This document shows, in pieces, positions 1 through 9,604 of a stretch of 50,698 nucleotides of DNA; the stretch's first letter is position 1, and each line of letters begins with the position of its first letter. This DNA is from Gammaproteobacteria bacterium (GTDB lineage Bacteria > Pseudomonadota > Gammaproteobacteria > Steroidobacterales > Woeseiaceae). The DNA lies in the NCBI GenBank assembly GCA_029884165.1, contig JAOUIH010000019.1, positions 1 to 50,698 on the forward strand, written 5' to 3'. The translations under genes and the position numbers were made by a program. The notes under the pieces were generated by a model. It did no database searches. It saw only the letters and a program-made list of their open reading frames with translations, and was not told the DNA's origin.

Positions 1-1
1 C

Positions 2-991
2 CGGGCCCCCAACCTTAACGAGTTGCTCAGGCCAGTCAGCGCCGGTTTCCGGCCCGTTGCCGACCCTTGCCTGGCGGTAAACAACCCGTCGCAGGCGGTT
101 AAGGATCTGTGCGTGCAGCAGGGCGTCCCGGCAAATATCATCGACACGCTTGTCGACGGGCCGCGCTCGGGCTACGACTTGATCAGCGGTGGTAACCCCG
201 ACTTGAGCGAGGAACAGGCCGATACGTTCACTGCAGGATTCGTTCTGTCCCCGAACTTCTTGTCCGGGTTGACCATGTCGCTGGACTATTACGAGATCGA
301 ACTCGAAGATGCGATCTCGCAGGTCGATGGCCAGTTGCTACTGAACGACTGTTTCGCGACCCTGAATTTCGGTAGCCCCTCGTGCCAGTCGATTCGTCGT
401 GATTCGAACGGCAACATTTCGCAGGTCATCGCGCCGCTGCTCAACCTCTCCGACCGAATCGTAAATGGCGCGGATCTGTCGGTCGACTACGTCTTCGACA
501 ATCTGCCCAATTGGATCTCGTTGCCGGGCAGGGGTGCGTCTCTGGGTATCCAGTGGTTTTCGTCATGGCAATTCGAGAATTCCACGCAAGTTCTGCCTAG
601 CCTCCCTGCGGTCGACTGCGCGGGCAAGTACAGCGGTACCTGCTCTACCGGAGCCATACGTCCGACGCCCGGATACCGCAGTCTGATGCGCTTCAATTAT
701 CTGTCGGGTCCGTTCCGACTGAGCCCGGAGATCAACTACATCGGCGAGCTCGAGCTATCCGTAGATTCAGCTCCGAACGAGAGGGGCACTCAGGATGCCG
801 TAATCTTCGTCAATCTGAACGGCGGCTGGGACTTCAGCGACCGGTTCGGGCTGTTCTTCGGCATCAACAACGTGCTGGACGAGGAACCGCCGGTCTGGGC
901 CTTCCAGGCGGCTGGCGACCTGAACGTCAACGTCAACCTCTACGATCCGGTGGGACGCAGTTTCTTCCTGGGCGTAAAGGCTGGCCTCTGA
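2..991 (+). CDS. TonB-dependent receptor, C-terminal part (left-truncated)
   Basis: This is the C-terminal end of an outer-membrane TonB-dependent receptor. The frame is open from base 2, so the apparent start at base 23 is not a true start and the plug domain lies outside the window. The first residues (RAPNLNELL) match RAPNLDELF in the complete receptor at 29955-32882. The two stay collinear to the end, sharing KDLCVQQGVP and a paired-cysteine loop, so they are paralogues. The chain ends with beta-barrel strands and a terminal GVKAGL; a final aromatic residue is not obvious. Two hairpins follow, the second a terminator. The genes downstream encode exported peptidase-like proteins, which suggests a peptide or peptide-derived ligand, but the ligand cannot be read from the sequence. 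Confidence 0.93.
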   Translation, partial: RAPNLNELLRPVSAGFRPVADPCLAVNNPSQAVKDLCVQQGVPANIIDTLVDGPRSGYDLISGGNPDLSEEQADTFTAGFVLSPNFLSGLTMSLDYYEIELEDAISQVDGQLLLNDCFATLNFGSPSCQSIRRDSNGNISQVIAPLLNLSDRIVNGADLSVDYVFDNLPNWISLPGRGASLGIQWFSSWQFENSTQVLPSLPAVDCAGKYSGTCSTGAIRPTPGYRSLMRFNYLSGPFRLSPEINYIGELELSVDSAPNERGTQDAVIFVNLNGGWDFSDRFGLFFGINNVLDEEPPVWAFQAAGDLNVNVNLYDPVGRSFFLGVKAGL

Positions 992-1026
992 GACGACGGT
1001 CGGAATCCACGACCACTCGTTGGGCG

Positions 1027-1059
1027 GCGCCGCGATGACTCTTCGGACCATCGCGGCGC
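1027..1059 (+). other. GC-rich stem-loop after the truncated TonB receptor gene
   Basis: An 11-bp perfect stem (1027-1037 with 1049-1059) closes an 11-base loop. No T-run follows, so it is not itself an intrinsic terminator. It lies 36 bases after the stop and just before the true terminator, and may protect the transcript's 3' end (inference). Confidence 0.5.
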
Positions 1060-1077
1060 GTACTCCCAGGAAACCGG

Positions 1078-1105
1078 GGGCTGGCGATTGTCAGCCCTTT
1101 TTTTT
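1078..1105 (+). terminator. Rho-independent terminator of the truncated TonB receptor
   Basis: GGGCTG (1078-1083) pairs with CAGCCC (1092-1097), extendable by one G-T pair, and is followed directly by eight T (1098-1105). It separates the receptor from the DUF885 gene starting at 1174. Confidence 0.85.
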
Positions 1106-1173
1106 GCGCTGCTCCGGAATCGAGCGTACGAGTGCTTCGCCCGATATCGATGCGCAGTCCAGGAGTTCCGATT

Positions 1174-3012
1174 ATGGCCACGCCGCATAAGCCGGCAGCG
1201 CTAGCTGCCCGGTTGACCGGGTTCGTCTTGCTCGCAGCGCTGGCGCTGCCATTCGCCGGGTTACCGGCGCAGGTGCTCGCCGGCCCGGGCGATGCGCCCG
1301 GCAGCGCAAGCAAGCCTGCGCAGAGCTTCGAGAAGCTGATCGACCGCTACCTTTGCGAGGTCCGGGGCGTCGGTTGCAGCCTGCCGGGCGATATGAGCGC
1401 CGAGAGTTTCGCGCAGCGCATCCGGGCGCAGTTGGCGATCCTAGAGGAACTCGAGACTGTCGACCGGGGCACGCTAACCCTTGAGCAGGATATCGACTGG
1501 CGCTTCCTGCGCGGCATCCTCAAGGCCAACGTTCGGGCCGAGAGCGAGGTTCAGCGTTGGCGCCAGGACCCTCGGCAGTACGTGTTTACCAACGGCATCA
1601 TCTTCAAGATCGAGGCAGACCACCGGCATCCAGACGAGCGCGGCCGCGACCTCGTAGCTGAACTGCGGCTGCTACGTACGCGCATGGTCAACGCCGAGAC
1701 GAACCTCACAGAGTACATTCCGAACTGGCTGAGCTACGCCAATGCCCGTATCGACGGCACCGTCATCGTCATGCAGGAACATACCCGCAGGTTCGCGGCT
1801 CGGCTCTCACCGGAGCTGCGCGCTGAGCTGCTTGACGAGGCAGCCCAGACAGAGGTGGCGTTGGACCGTTTTCGCCGTTTCGTGAACGTCGAGTGGACAC
1901 GGCGGCCGCAGGGCGACTTCCGGATTGGCGCCGATCTCTACAATTACCTGCACGAACACCGCCACCAGATTCCGGTTGCCGACCGTGCGCTGGAGCAGAT
2001 CTCCCGCGGCGAGCGCGGCTTCACTCGCCTGCCCGACTACTATGACTGGGGTTGGAAGCAGTACGTAATCGTCGAGGGGCACCTGGAGCGAAAGGCGGCA
2101 ACCATCGACCCGGACAAGACCTGGCGGGAGATCATCAAGGACACCAAGAAGCTGCACCCCTTCAACGAGCAGTTGGTCTACGAGGGTATCGTCCTTTCCC
2201 GCAAGACCCGGGAATGGACCATCGAGAACGACCTCGTCACCATTCCCTGGGAAGACGACGACATGCTGATGGTGGCGTCGGATCCGAGCATGGCCTCGTC
2301 GCAGTGGTGGGGCTTCGGACCCGGCTACCTGCCCACCGCCCACCAGTCACTGAAGATGGCGTGGCCGATCATCCCGATCCAGCCCGAGTGGCCCGCCGAC
2401 GTCGCGGAAGAGAACCTGACCGAGAAGGACTGGAGCTTCTACTACGCAATCGCGCCGCACGAGGCCTATCCCGGCCATCACCTGATGCGTCTTTACCGCA
2501 ACCGTCATGAGCGCCGCCTGCGCCGCTACGAGTCCAGCTACTCGGACCAGGCATGGTGCTACTACGTCGAGTGGGAGCTGACGCCGCGGCCCGAGTACGG
2601 CTTCTTCCCGGCCGAGTTGCAGGACCGCTACGAACTCGAAATTTTGCGCCTGAAGCTTTGGCGAATGGGGCGTGTGATCATCGATTCGGGACTGCACGGC
2701 GGGCGCATGACTTGGGACGAGGCCGTGGACGTTGAGGCCGAGCGCACCGGCTTCGTGCGGCGTGGTGCCGCGATCAACATCGACGGAATTGCCAGCGGCG
2801 GCACGGACACTGCAGCGCCGACGATCGGTTATTTCCAGTGGATGCTCTTGCGGGACGACTATTTCAACAAGATGCGCGAACTCGACCAGAAGGGTACGCT
2901 GAAGGACTTCCATGACCGCGTCTATCGCATCGGTTTCCTGCCGGTCGAACTCGTGCGCGATCAATTGATGACCGAGTTGGAGAGGGAGTTCCGTGCTGAG
3001 TGGCATCGCTGA
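1174..3012 (+). CDS. DUF885 family exported protein, predicted metallopeptidase-like (paralogue 1)
   Basis: A 612-residue protein of the DUF885 family, which to my recollection is placed in the zinc-peptidase MA clan; no specific substrate is established. The start is ATG 1174 because AGGAG lies 8 bases upstream and a hydrophobic signal peptide (about residues 10-40) follows; an in-frame GTG at 1132 is less likely. It is the only one of the six paralogues here with an intact first motif, HEAYPGHH (His429, Glu430, His434, His435). The usual second motif EGWxxYxE reads DQAWCYYVE, with Gln459 in the usual Glu position. It is followed at short distance by a second DUF885 gene. Most likely a periplasmic peptidase-like enzyme. 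Confidence 0.88.
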   Translation: MATPHKPAALAARLTGFVLLAALALPFAGLPAQVLAGPGDAPGSASKPAQSFEKLIDRYLCEVRGVGCSLPGDMSAESFAQRIRAQLAILEELETVDRGTLTLEQDIDWRFLRGILKANVRAESEVQRWRQDPRQYVFTNGIIFKIEADHRHPDERGRDLVAELRLLRTRMVNAETNLTEYIPNWLSYANARIDGTVIVMQEHTRRFAARLSPELRAELLDEAAQTEVALDRFRRFVNVEWTRRPQGDFRIGADLYNYLHEHRHQIPVADRALEQISRGERGFTRLPDYYDWGWKQYVIVEGHLERKAATIDPDKTWREIIKDTKKLHPFNEQLVYEGIVLSRKTREWTIENDLVTIPWEDDDMLMVASDPSMASSQWWGFGPGYLPTAHQSLKMAWPIIPIQPEWPADVAEENLTEKDWSFYYAIAPHEAYPGHHLMRLYRNRHERRLRRYESSYSDQAWCYYVEWELTPRPEYGFFPAELQDRYELEILRLKLWRMGRVIIDSGLHGGRMTWDEAVDVEAERTGFVRRGAAINIDGIASGGTDTAAPTIGYFQWMLLRDDYFNKMRELDQKGTLKDFHDRVYRIGFLPVELVRDQLMTELEREFRAEWHR

Positions 3013-3062
3013 GTGTGCCCACTTCCGATCCCCACACGATAGGGCCTGAAACCTTGAAGCCA

Positions 3063-4697
3063 ATGAATCACCTCAAAGTACTCCTTCTCTTGTTGCTCGT
3101 CGCGACGTTCGGCTCAGGCGCTTACGCCCAAGGCAGCTATGAAACGCTGCTGCAGATGAACGAGGAGATCCTCGAACTTGCGAATCCGGCAATGATCGAC
3201 GGGGTGCCGGATCTGGGCAGCCGTGCCATAGCGCAGCAGCGCGCTGCGCTCGATGACTTCCGCGAGCGCCTGCTCGATATCAATACGTCGTCCTGGACGG
3301 TTCCGCAGCAGGTGGACTACCTCCTGGTTTGGTCCAAAATGAACGACATCGTATTCGAGCACATGGTTACGCAGCCGTGGTCGCGCGACCCCCTGACTTA
3401 TCTGTACCAGTTCCGGCGCACGCCTTACGCGGAAGTTCCGTCCACCCCTGCGGAACGGGCAGCCCTGGCCAAGCAGCTCGAAGCCGTGCCGGTGATCGTG
3501 GACAATGCCGTCGCGAACCTGACGCAGCCAGCCGGTGAGCTGGCCCGGCTGACGATATTCCTGCTCGACAAATTCGACGGCGTGGGCCAGGGGGAACCGT
3601 ATCGCGACAATCCGCCCGAGGGCACTATCGGCTGGTTCGAGGACCTCTGCACGCGGCTCGCAGCCCGCGGCGGGGACCTCGTCGACGATTGCCGGGAAGC
3701 CACCAGGGCGGCGCGCCGGTACCGGGACTGGCTCGCCGGAAGCCTGGACGGCATGGAGGCATCGGCCGCGATCGGGACGGATAACTTCAACTGGTACCTG
3801 AAGCACGTCCGGCTGCTGCCGCATACCGTTGACGACTTGCGGGCCATCGGCAAGCGCGAGTTTCACCGGTACCGCTTCGACTATATTCTCGATCGCTACA
3901 AGAACGGGTCGCTGGACGAACTGGAGCTTACGCAGAGTGCCGAGCAGCATCGGCAGAGAACTCGCGAAGCCGAGGCCAAGACGCGGCAGCTGGTCAAAGA
4001 ACTCGGTCTGTTTACGATTCCAGACTACATGCCGAACGAATTCGAGTCTGACGTCTTCTGGAGCCCGCGGGCGAAATCGGACCGACATTTCTGGGAAGAA
4101 CTCCAGTTTCGCAATGCGCTGAACAATCACATTCACGCTTCGATACCCGGTCATCGCTTCGATGCTGAAATCAGGAAGCGGCTGGAAAACCCGATACGCC
4201 GTACACACGGGGAGAGTGCCCGGGCGGAAGGGTGGGCCACCTATCTCGAGGAAACGCTAATTCAGGCTGGGATCGCCGACGACAACCCGCGCGTGCGCGA
4301 ACTCTTCTACGCGGCATTGATCAAGCGAGGCAGCCGATTTTTTGCCGAGATCGGCATGCACACCGGCGAAATGACTCTCACAGAGGCCAACGCCTACATG
4401 ATGGACTGGGTGCCATACATGGAAGAGGACCTCGGTCGCTATGACCTGGTCGGCTATCTGCGTCAACCCGGCTTGGGCAGCATGTATCTGCTGGGCAAGA
4501 CGCAGATAGAGCAGCTTGTGTCGGAGCGGGCATTCCAGCTTGGCGACAATTTCAACCTCGGCGATTTCCACGACGATTTCCTGTCGCGCGGCATCATCCC
4601 TGTGACCCTGATTCGATGGGAAATGGCGGGTCTCGATGACGAGGCCCGTGCCGTCTGGAAGGATGTCGTCGGTAAGGCTTTCCCGGGCGACAACTAG
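3063..4697 (+). CDS. DUF885 family exported protein (paralogue 2)
   Basis: A 544-residue DUF885 protein with a clear signal peptide (residues 1-23, ending AYAQ). ATG 3063 is preferred over an in-frame GTG at 3000, which overlaps the previous gene and would bury the signal peptide; the ribosome site is weak. The first metal motif is degenerate: HASIPGHR keeps His358 and His364, but the catalytic Glu is Ala and the last His is Arg. The second motif AEGWATYLE is intact (Glu389). It is closest to the paralogue at 32953, sharing WYLKHV and the same HAxIPGHR form. If metal is bound, the usual general base is missing, so it may be a non-hydrolytic or altered enzyme. It probably shares a transcript with paralogue 1. 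Confidence 0.88.
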   Translation: MNHLKVLLLLLLVATFGSGAYAQGSYETLLQMNEEILELANPAMIDGVPDLGSRAIAQQRAALDDFRERLLDINTSSWTVPQQVDYLLVWSKMNDIVFEHMVTQPWSRDPLTYLYQFRRTPYAEVPSTPAERAALAKQLEAVPVIVDNAVANLTQPAGELARLTIFLLDKFDGVGQGEPYRDNPPEGTIGWFEDLCTRLAARGGDLVDDCREATRAARRYRDWLAGSLDGMEASAAIGTDNFNWYLKHVRLLPHTVDDLRAIGKREFHRYRFDYILDRYKNGSLDELELTQSAEQHRQRTREAEAKTRQLVKELGLFTIPDYMPNEFESDVFWSPRAKSDRHFWEELQFRNALNNHIHASIPGHRFDAEIRKRLENPIRRTHGESARAEGWATYLEETLIQAGIADDNPRVRELFYAALIKRGSRFFAEIGMHTGEMTLTEANAYMMDWVPYMEEDLGRYDLVGYLRQPGLGSMYLLGKTQIEQLVSERAFQLGDNFNLGDFHDDFLSRGIIPVTLIRWEMAGLDDEARAVWKDVVGKAFPGDN

Positions 4698-4750
4698 CGC
4701 GGGAGACCTGGGTGTGCCCAGCAATCACAAGACCGGAGTAGTTCCACACC

Positions 4751-7700
4751 ATGTTTCGACTTTTTTCTTCAGATATTTATTGGCTCAGTCGCGTAGGCCG
4801 CTTCCTGCTCATTGGCTGTGCTGTGCTGCTGCCCGTCCAGGCAGCCATCGCGGCCGCGCCTGATGGCCTGAGCGAAGAGGACCTTGCCGCATTGAAGTGG
4901 CGGGAATTGGGCACCGCCGCTACCAGTGGCCGCATCACCCGTTTCGCGGTGCACCCGGAAGATGCGAGCGTGATCTACGCGGCGACTGCGTCCGGGGGAC
5001 TTTGGAAGACGGTCAATGCGGGTACTACCTGGCAGCCGATCTTTGAGCATCAGTCCACTGTTTCGATGGGCGATGTTGCCCTTGTACCCGGACATCCCGA
5101 TATCGTCTGGATTGGCACGGGTGAGCAGAATAGCGTCCGGAGCTCCCAGTTCGGCGATGGCGTGTACCGTTCGGACGATGCCGGCAAGACCTGGCGGCAC
5201 ATGGGATTGGCGGGAAGCCGCCATGTTGGCCGGATACTCATACATCCGGAGAACCCGGATATCGTCTATGTTGCCGCCTTGGGCTCTTTGTGGGGGAGCA
5301 ACCCGGAGCGCGGGCTGTACCGTACGACTGACGGCGGTAAGACCTGGATACAACTGCTCCGGCCCAGCGAGTACACAGGGGTCGTCGAAGTACAGATGCA
5401 TCCCGGCAATCCTGACATCCTGTTCGCTGCGACCTTCCAGCGGGAGCGTCGGATGTGGAGCATGGTCGGTGGCGGGAGTGAAGGCGGGCTTTATCGCAGC
5501 ACCGACGGCGGTGACACCTGGGCTCGCGTGGGTAACGGCTTCCCGACGGGCCCTGTAGGTCGGGTCGGCGTCACGTTCTGCCCCAGTCGCCCCGACACAC
5601 TTTACGCCACCGCAGTGGGGCCGGAGGGCGGAACCTTCCGGTCGACCGATGGAGGCGCTTCGTGGGAGCGACGCAACGCAGAGGTGCAAAGCCACTGGTA
5701 CTACGGTGAACTGGTTTGCGACCCCGAGAACCCCGATCACCTGTACATACCCGTGACGCCGTTACTAAAGTCCGAGGACGGTGGTATGACCTTCAGTAAC
5801 ATCGCGGAGTCGATGGTGCATGGCGATCACCACACGCTCTGGGTGAATCCGGAAGATTCGGATCACCTGATGACCGGCAACGACGGTGGCGTGTATGTGT
5901 CGCAAGATCGTGGGAAGACCTGGCGATGGGTGTCGAACTTGCCTCTAATGCAGTTGTACACGGTGGCGGTGGACATGCAGGAGCCGTTCTACCATGTTTA
6001 TGGTGGCACGCAGGACAACGGATCCTGGGGCGGGCCGATCGGCACTCGTTATTCCGATGGAATCGCGAACGAAGACTGGATGTTTCTGTCTGGCGGCGAC
6101 GGATTTTTCGCGGTCGCAGATCCGACGGATCCCGCCATCATCTATTCGCAGACGCAGTACGGCGTACTCTTCCGGACTGACCGCAAGAGTGGTGAACAAC
6201 GTCGCATCCAGCCATGGCAACCACAGGACGGTGAGTTTCCGCCCTATCGATGGAACTGGAGCGCGCCGTTCGCAATTTCCCCCCACGACCCTCGAACTCT
6301 TTATTTCGGCGCGAACGTCGTTTTTCGAAGCAGGGACCGTGGCACGAGTTGGGAGCGAATCAGCCCTGATCTAACCCGGCAGATCAGTCGCGATGAGCTT
6401 CCGCTGCAGGGAAGGATTCCTGCGCCGGATATGATCGATCTTCACGCAAGCACTGCGATGTACGGCAACGCGCACTCGTTGTCCGTGTCGACCATTCGCA
6501 AGGGCCAGATAGCGGTAGGTACGGACGATGGGCTGATACAGGTAAGCCGCGACGACGGCAAGAACTGGCAGCGGTCAGACAGCTTTCCTGGGGTGCCGGA
6601 CATGATGAAAGTCGGAATGGTGTCCTGGTCGCCGACGGCGGAGGGCACCCTGTTCGCTGTTTTCGACGGGCACAAGGACAATGACTTCCGGCCTCATGTT
6701 GTACGCAGTAATGACTACGGCAGGACATGGCGCAACATCACCAGTGACCTGCCGACGTTTGGGCCGACACGAAGCATCACCGTGCATCCGCGGAACGGAG
6801 AACTGGTATTCACAGGCACGGATTTCGGCGTCTATTTCTCACGCGATGGCGGTGGTCACTGGCTTCCATTGCGCTCGGGGCTGCCCACCAATTCGGTGCA
6901 GGGCATCGTCGTTCACCCGCGCGAGAACGATCTCGTGATCGGAACACATGGACGCGGGTTCTGGATTCTGGATGAGATCAGCCTTCTGGAGAAGCTGACA
7001 CCCGACGCGGTGGCCGGCCACAGTCTGTTGGCTCCGCCGCGCCGGGCGACGCAGATCCGTGATGTGCGTCGCGGCCGCGGGCAAGCCGGCCACAGTTACT
7101 GGACGGCCAGTAACCCTCCGCGCGGAGCAATTCTCGACTACTGGATCGGTGATGGCGCGGTCGGTAACTCAATAGTCGTGGCAGTACTGGATGAGCAGGG
7201 CAGACTGGTTCGCCAGGTTGCCGAGGGTAAAGCCGCAAGAGGTGCTCATCGCGTGGTATGGGACCTGCGCCACGAGGCGCCGCCCAGTGACAGCGAGTCG
7301 CCCTCGCGTAAGCCCCTTGGCCGGTTCGTGCTGCCCGGGGCCTACCAGGTACGCCTGTCCGTGGGCGACGAGGTGCATACGCAGACACTGACGGTTCGAC
7401 CCGATCCGGCGGTCGACGTCAGCCAGCGGGAGCAGCGCGACAGGGAAACTACTCTCGCCCTGCAGGCCCGGCTCGTCGCGGCGGCATACCACTCTGGCCA
7501 AGCAGTTGACGCGGCGGTAAATCAAACCGAGGAATTCCTGGAAGCTCTGGTCGGAACTCAACCGAACGCGGCCCTGCAGGCACAGGCGCAGGAGGCCGCC
7601 GACAGCGCGAGGCGCTTGCATCTTGCGCTCCGCGGCATCGATCCAGGGCTGGCGCAACAGGAAACCTACCTGCCCCTCGCAGAGCTCACTCTCCGTCTGT

Positions 7701-7921
7701 ACATGACCACCGAGTCGTGGAGCGGCGCCCCGAGCCCAGAACAAAGCCGTTTGACCCAGTTGGCACACCGCGACATGAGCCGCTTGCTGGCGCAAATCAG
7801 GCCGTTCCTTGCCGAATCACTGCCCGCGTTGCGAGCCAGCGCGGATGCGAACGGCCTCGCCTGGCCGGGCGATGCGCTGCCCACGGCGTTGCCAGAGGAC
7901 CTTATTCCGAACTATCGATAA
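4751..7921 (+). CDS. Exported VPS10/sortilin-type Asp-box (BNR) repeat protein
   Basis: A 1056-residue secreted protein with a signal peptide (about residues 1-37). About eleven Asp-box repeats of the form S-x-D-x-G-x-T-W run through residues 80-720, including SDDAGKTW, TTDGGKTW, STDGGDTW, SQDRGKTW and SNDYGRTW, which predict one or two beta-propellers of the sortilin/VPS10 type. After residue 740 comes a domain resembling the FlgD-type Ig fold (GAHRVVWDLRHE, then LPGAYQVRL), then an alpha-helical tail. Such proteins are often annotated as glycosyl hydrolases, but the repeats only show the fold; I see no sialidase catalytic set. It lies between a DUF885 gene and a peptidase gene, so a role in binding or processing extracellular peptides is plausible. 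Confidence 0.85.
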   Translation: MFRLFSSDIYWLSRVGRFLLIGCAVLLPVQAAIAAAPDGLSEEDLAALKWRELGTAATSGRITRFAVHPEDASVIYAATASGGLWKTVNAGTTWQPIFEHQSTVSMGDVALVPGHPDIVWIGTGEQNSVRSSQFGDGVYRSDDAGKTWRHMGLAGSRHVGRILIHPENPDIVYVAALGSLWGSNPERGLYRTTDGGKTWIQLLRPSEYTGVVEVQMHPGNPDILFAATFQRERRMWSMVGGGSEGGLYRSTDGGDTWARVGNGFPTGPVGRVGVTFCPSRPDTLYATAVGPEGGTFRSTDGGASWERRNAEVQSHWYYGELVCDPENPDHLYIPVTPLLKSEDGGMTFSNIAESMVHGDHHTLWVNPEDSDHLMTGNDGGVYVSQDRGKTWRWVSNLPLMQLYTVAVDMQEPFYHVYGGTQDNGSWGGPIGTRYSDGIANEDWMFLSGGDGFFAVADPTDPAIIYSQTQYGVLFRTDRKSGEQRRIQPWQPQDGEFPPYRWNWSAPFAISPHDPRTLYFGANVVFRSRDRGTSWERISPDLTRQISRDELPLQGRIPAPDMIDLHASTAMYGNAHSLSVSTIRKGQIAVGTDDGLIQVSRDDGKNWQRSDSFPGVPDMMKVGMVSWSPTAEGTLFAVFDGHKDNDFRPHVVRSNDYGRTWRNITSDLPTFGPTRSITVHPRNGELVFTGTDFGVYFSRDGGGHWLPLRSGLPTNSVQGIVVHPRENDLVIGTHGRGFWILDEISLLEKLTPDAVAGHSLLAPPRRATQIRDVRRGRGQAGHSYWTASNPPRGAILDYWIGDGAVGNSIVVAVLDEQGRLVRQVAEGKAARGAHRVVWDLRHEAPPSDSESPSRKPLGRFVLPGAYQVRLSVGDEVHTQTLTVRPDPAVDVSQREQRDRETTLALQARLVAAAYHSGQAVDAAVNQTEEFLEALVGTQPNAALQAQAQEAADSARRLHLALRGIDPGLAQQETYLPLAELTLRLYMTTESWSGAPSPEQSRLTQLAHRDMSRLLAQIRPFLAESLPALRASADANGLAWPGDALPTALPEDLIPNYR

Positions 7922-7938
7922 CATCAGGAACGCAAGGA

Positions 7939-9399
7939 ATGACCGTGTGTAAGCAGTTCGTGAAAGGCGTACTGCGCTACTGCGCCGGCGCTCTCGCAAT
8001 CGCCGTACCTGTATTTGTCGGCCCTGCATCCACGGCGCTTGGCGCAGGAGCCGGCCATACGTCACTCGCCGCCCTCGAATATCGCGAGGGACACCGCGAG
8101 GCGGCCGTAGCGCGGCGTAACGAGTTCATGCGACGCATGACCGGCGGTCTCTCGGTCATCACCAGCGCGGACCGTTCGCAGCCCAATCTTTACGAGTTCT
8201 ACACGCCGGACACCGAGCACAAGGACTTTGTTTTCCTGACGGGCATCTACGACTCGCAGCCGCCCGGCCATATCCTCGTCCTCAATCCTGGTGGCAAAGC
8301 CTTTCGGGAGGTGCTCTACACGGACATGGATCCGTCAGAGGCGAGCCACCTGTCCGGGATCTCTCATGTGTTCCCACGCGATCTATTTCTCGATCACATC
8401 AGCAGTGCGCTGACGGACTATCGCAACCTGCGTATCACCCAGCAGCGTTTCAAGGAGGTGGCGTCCGACTATGCCTACGGATGGGGTGACGCCGAAAAGA
8501 TGCTTTACGTCAATTACCCGCGTTTCAGCAATCTGAACGATCTGCCGAATCCGCGCCTCGATTTCGTCGATCGTCTGCACGCCGCTACCAGTGAGCTCGA
8601 ACTGCGTGATGCCGGCGATCTGCTCGACCCGATGCGCATGATCCTTGATGACTTTGCCATGAAGAACCTGCGGCGCGCGATCGAAATCACCGGTGAGGGG
8701 CTTATGGAGGGGATGAAAGTCGCGAAGCCCGGACTAACCACGCTGCAGGTCATGCATACAGTCGATTACGTGTACCGACTTCACGGCGCCGATCTTGGCT
8801 TTCTCACCGGTGTATCGCCCGCCAGCAACCTCAACGAGGTGCTGAAGTGGGAGACCACGGCGGAGGAAGAGGCGGCGCGCAAAGGGGATGCCCGCATTCT
8901 CGAGGGGTCGCTGGTGCACTTTGACACCGGCGCGAGCATGAACCATTACTCAGCAGACATCCAGCGCACGGTACCCGCCGACGGACGCTTTTCGGCCGAG
9001 CAACGGAGGGTTTACCAGGTGGTGGTGGCCGTGCAAAAGGCAGTTATCGGTGCGGTTCGGCCAGGCGTCACCTGGAATGAACTCCATGAGATGGCGATGC
9101 GCATGCTTCGGGAAGCTGGCGGCTGGGACGAAAGCTATACCTACGGTATCGGTCACTTTATTGGCATGGAAGTTCACGAGCATGGGGATTACACGGCACC
9201 GTTGCAGCCGGGCATGGTGATCGCCATCGAGCAAGGCGCCGTAGTCAATGGCACGCGCGTCGCGTTCGAGGACGACGTCCTGGTGACGAAGGATGGCTCG
9301 CAGTGGCTGACTCGCTTCATCCCCATCGAGATAGAAGAGGTCGAGGCATTGCTGAGGGACGAAGCAGTCTTGCGTCCGGCGCGTTTGCTCGATGACTAA
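7939..9399 (+). CDS. Exported M24 family metallopeptidase (Xaa-Pro aminopeptidase/dipeptidase type)
   Basis: A 486-residue protein with an N-terminal signal peptide (about residues 1-36), an aminopeptidase-P-like N domain and a C-terminal pita-bread domain. All five metal ligands of the M24 family are visible: Asp329 and Asp340 (DTGASMNHYSAD), His406 (GIGHFIG), Glu431 (AIEQG) and Glu444 (AFEDDV). It should therefore be an active dinuclear enzyme that removes residues ahead of proline. ATG 7939 follows AGGAA by about 8 bases, while the longer frame from 7717 overlaps the preceding gene. It starts 17 bases after the Asp-box gene and is likely cotranscribed. An exported PepP-type enzyme is less common than the cytoplasmic form and supports proline-rich peptide use. 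Confidence 0.92.
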   Translation: MTVCKQFVKGVLRYCAGALAIAVPVFVGPASTALGAGAGHTSLAALEYREGHREAAVARRNEFMRRMTGGLSVITSADRSQPNLYEFYTPDTEHKDFVFLTGIYDSQPPGHILVLNPGGKAFREVLYTDMDPSEASHLSGISHVFPRDLFLDHISSALTDYRNLRITQQRFKEVASDYAYGWGDAEKMLYVNYPRFSNLNDLPNPRLDFVDRLHAATSELELRDAGDLLDPMRMILDDFAMKNLRRAIEITGEGLMEGMKVAKPGLTTLQVMHTVDYVYRLHGADLGFLTGVSPASNLNEVLKWETTAEEEAARKGDARILEGSLVHFDTGASMNHYSADIQRTVPADGRFSAEQRRVYQVVVAVQKAVIGAVRPGVTWNELHEMAMRMLREAGGWDESYTYGIGHFIGMEVHEHGDYTAPLQPGMVIAIEQGAVVNGTRVAFEDDVLVTKDGSQWLTRFIPIEIEEVEALLRDEAVLRPARLLDD

Positions 9400-9604
9400 C
9401 TTCTTCGACCCGAGTCCGGCAATGGCACCTCGGTCTCGGCAACGCATGCCCAATTCTGTATTGCCGGGTTGGAGCCGGTTGCCGGCCGTCTAGTGATCGG
9501 GTAGAAAGCTGTTGAACTCTCGCATTAGCCGTCCGTGATCCAACAAATGGTTGCTATTCGACCTTGGCTGTCCGCGACGCAGTAACCTGCAGGAGATCGA
9601 AGGT

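Noticed and set aside
2347-3063. A 238-codon minus-strand open frame
   Set aside because: It mirrors the DUF885 gene on the plus strand, which has signal peptide, motifs and ribosome site; GC-rich DNA gives long antisense frames. Other long antisense frames (3114-4208, 4769-5740, 16909-18057, 19589-20803, 35554-37131, 37454-38542) were rejected for the same reason.
4751-7921. Sialidase or glycosyl hydrolase
   Set aside because: Asp boxes show a propeller fold only; I see no catalytic Tyr, Glu and Arg-triad arrangement.
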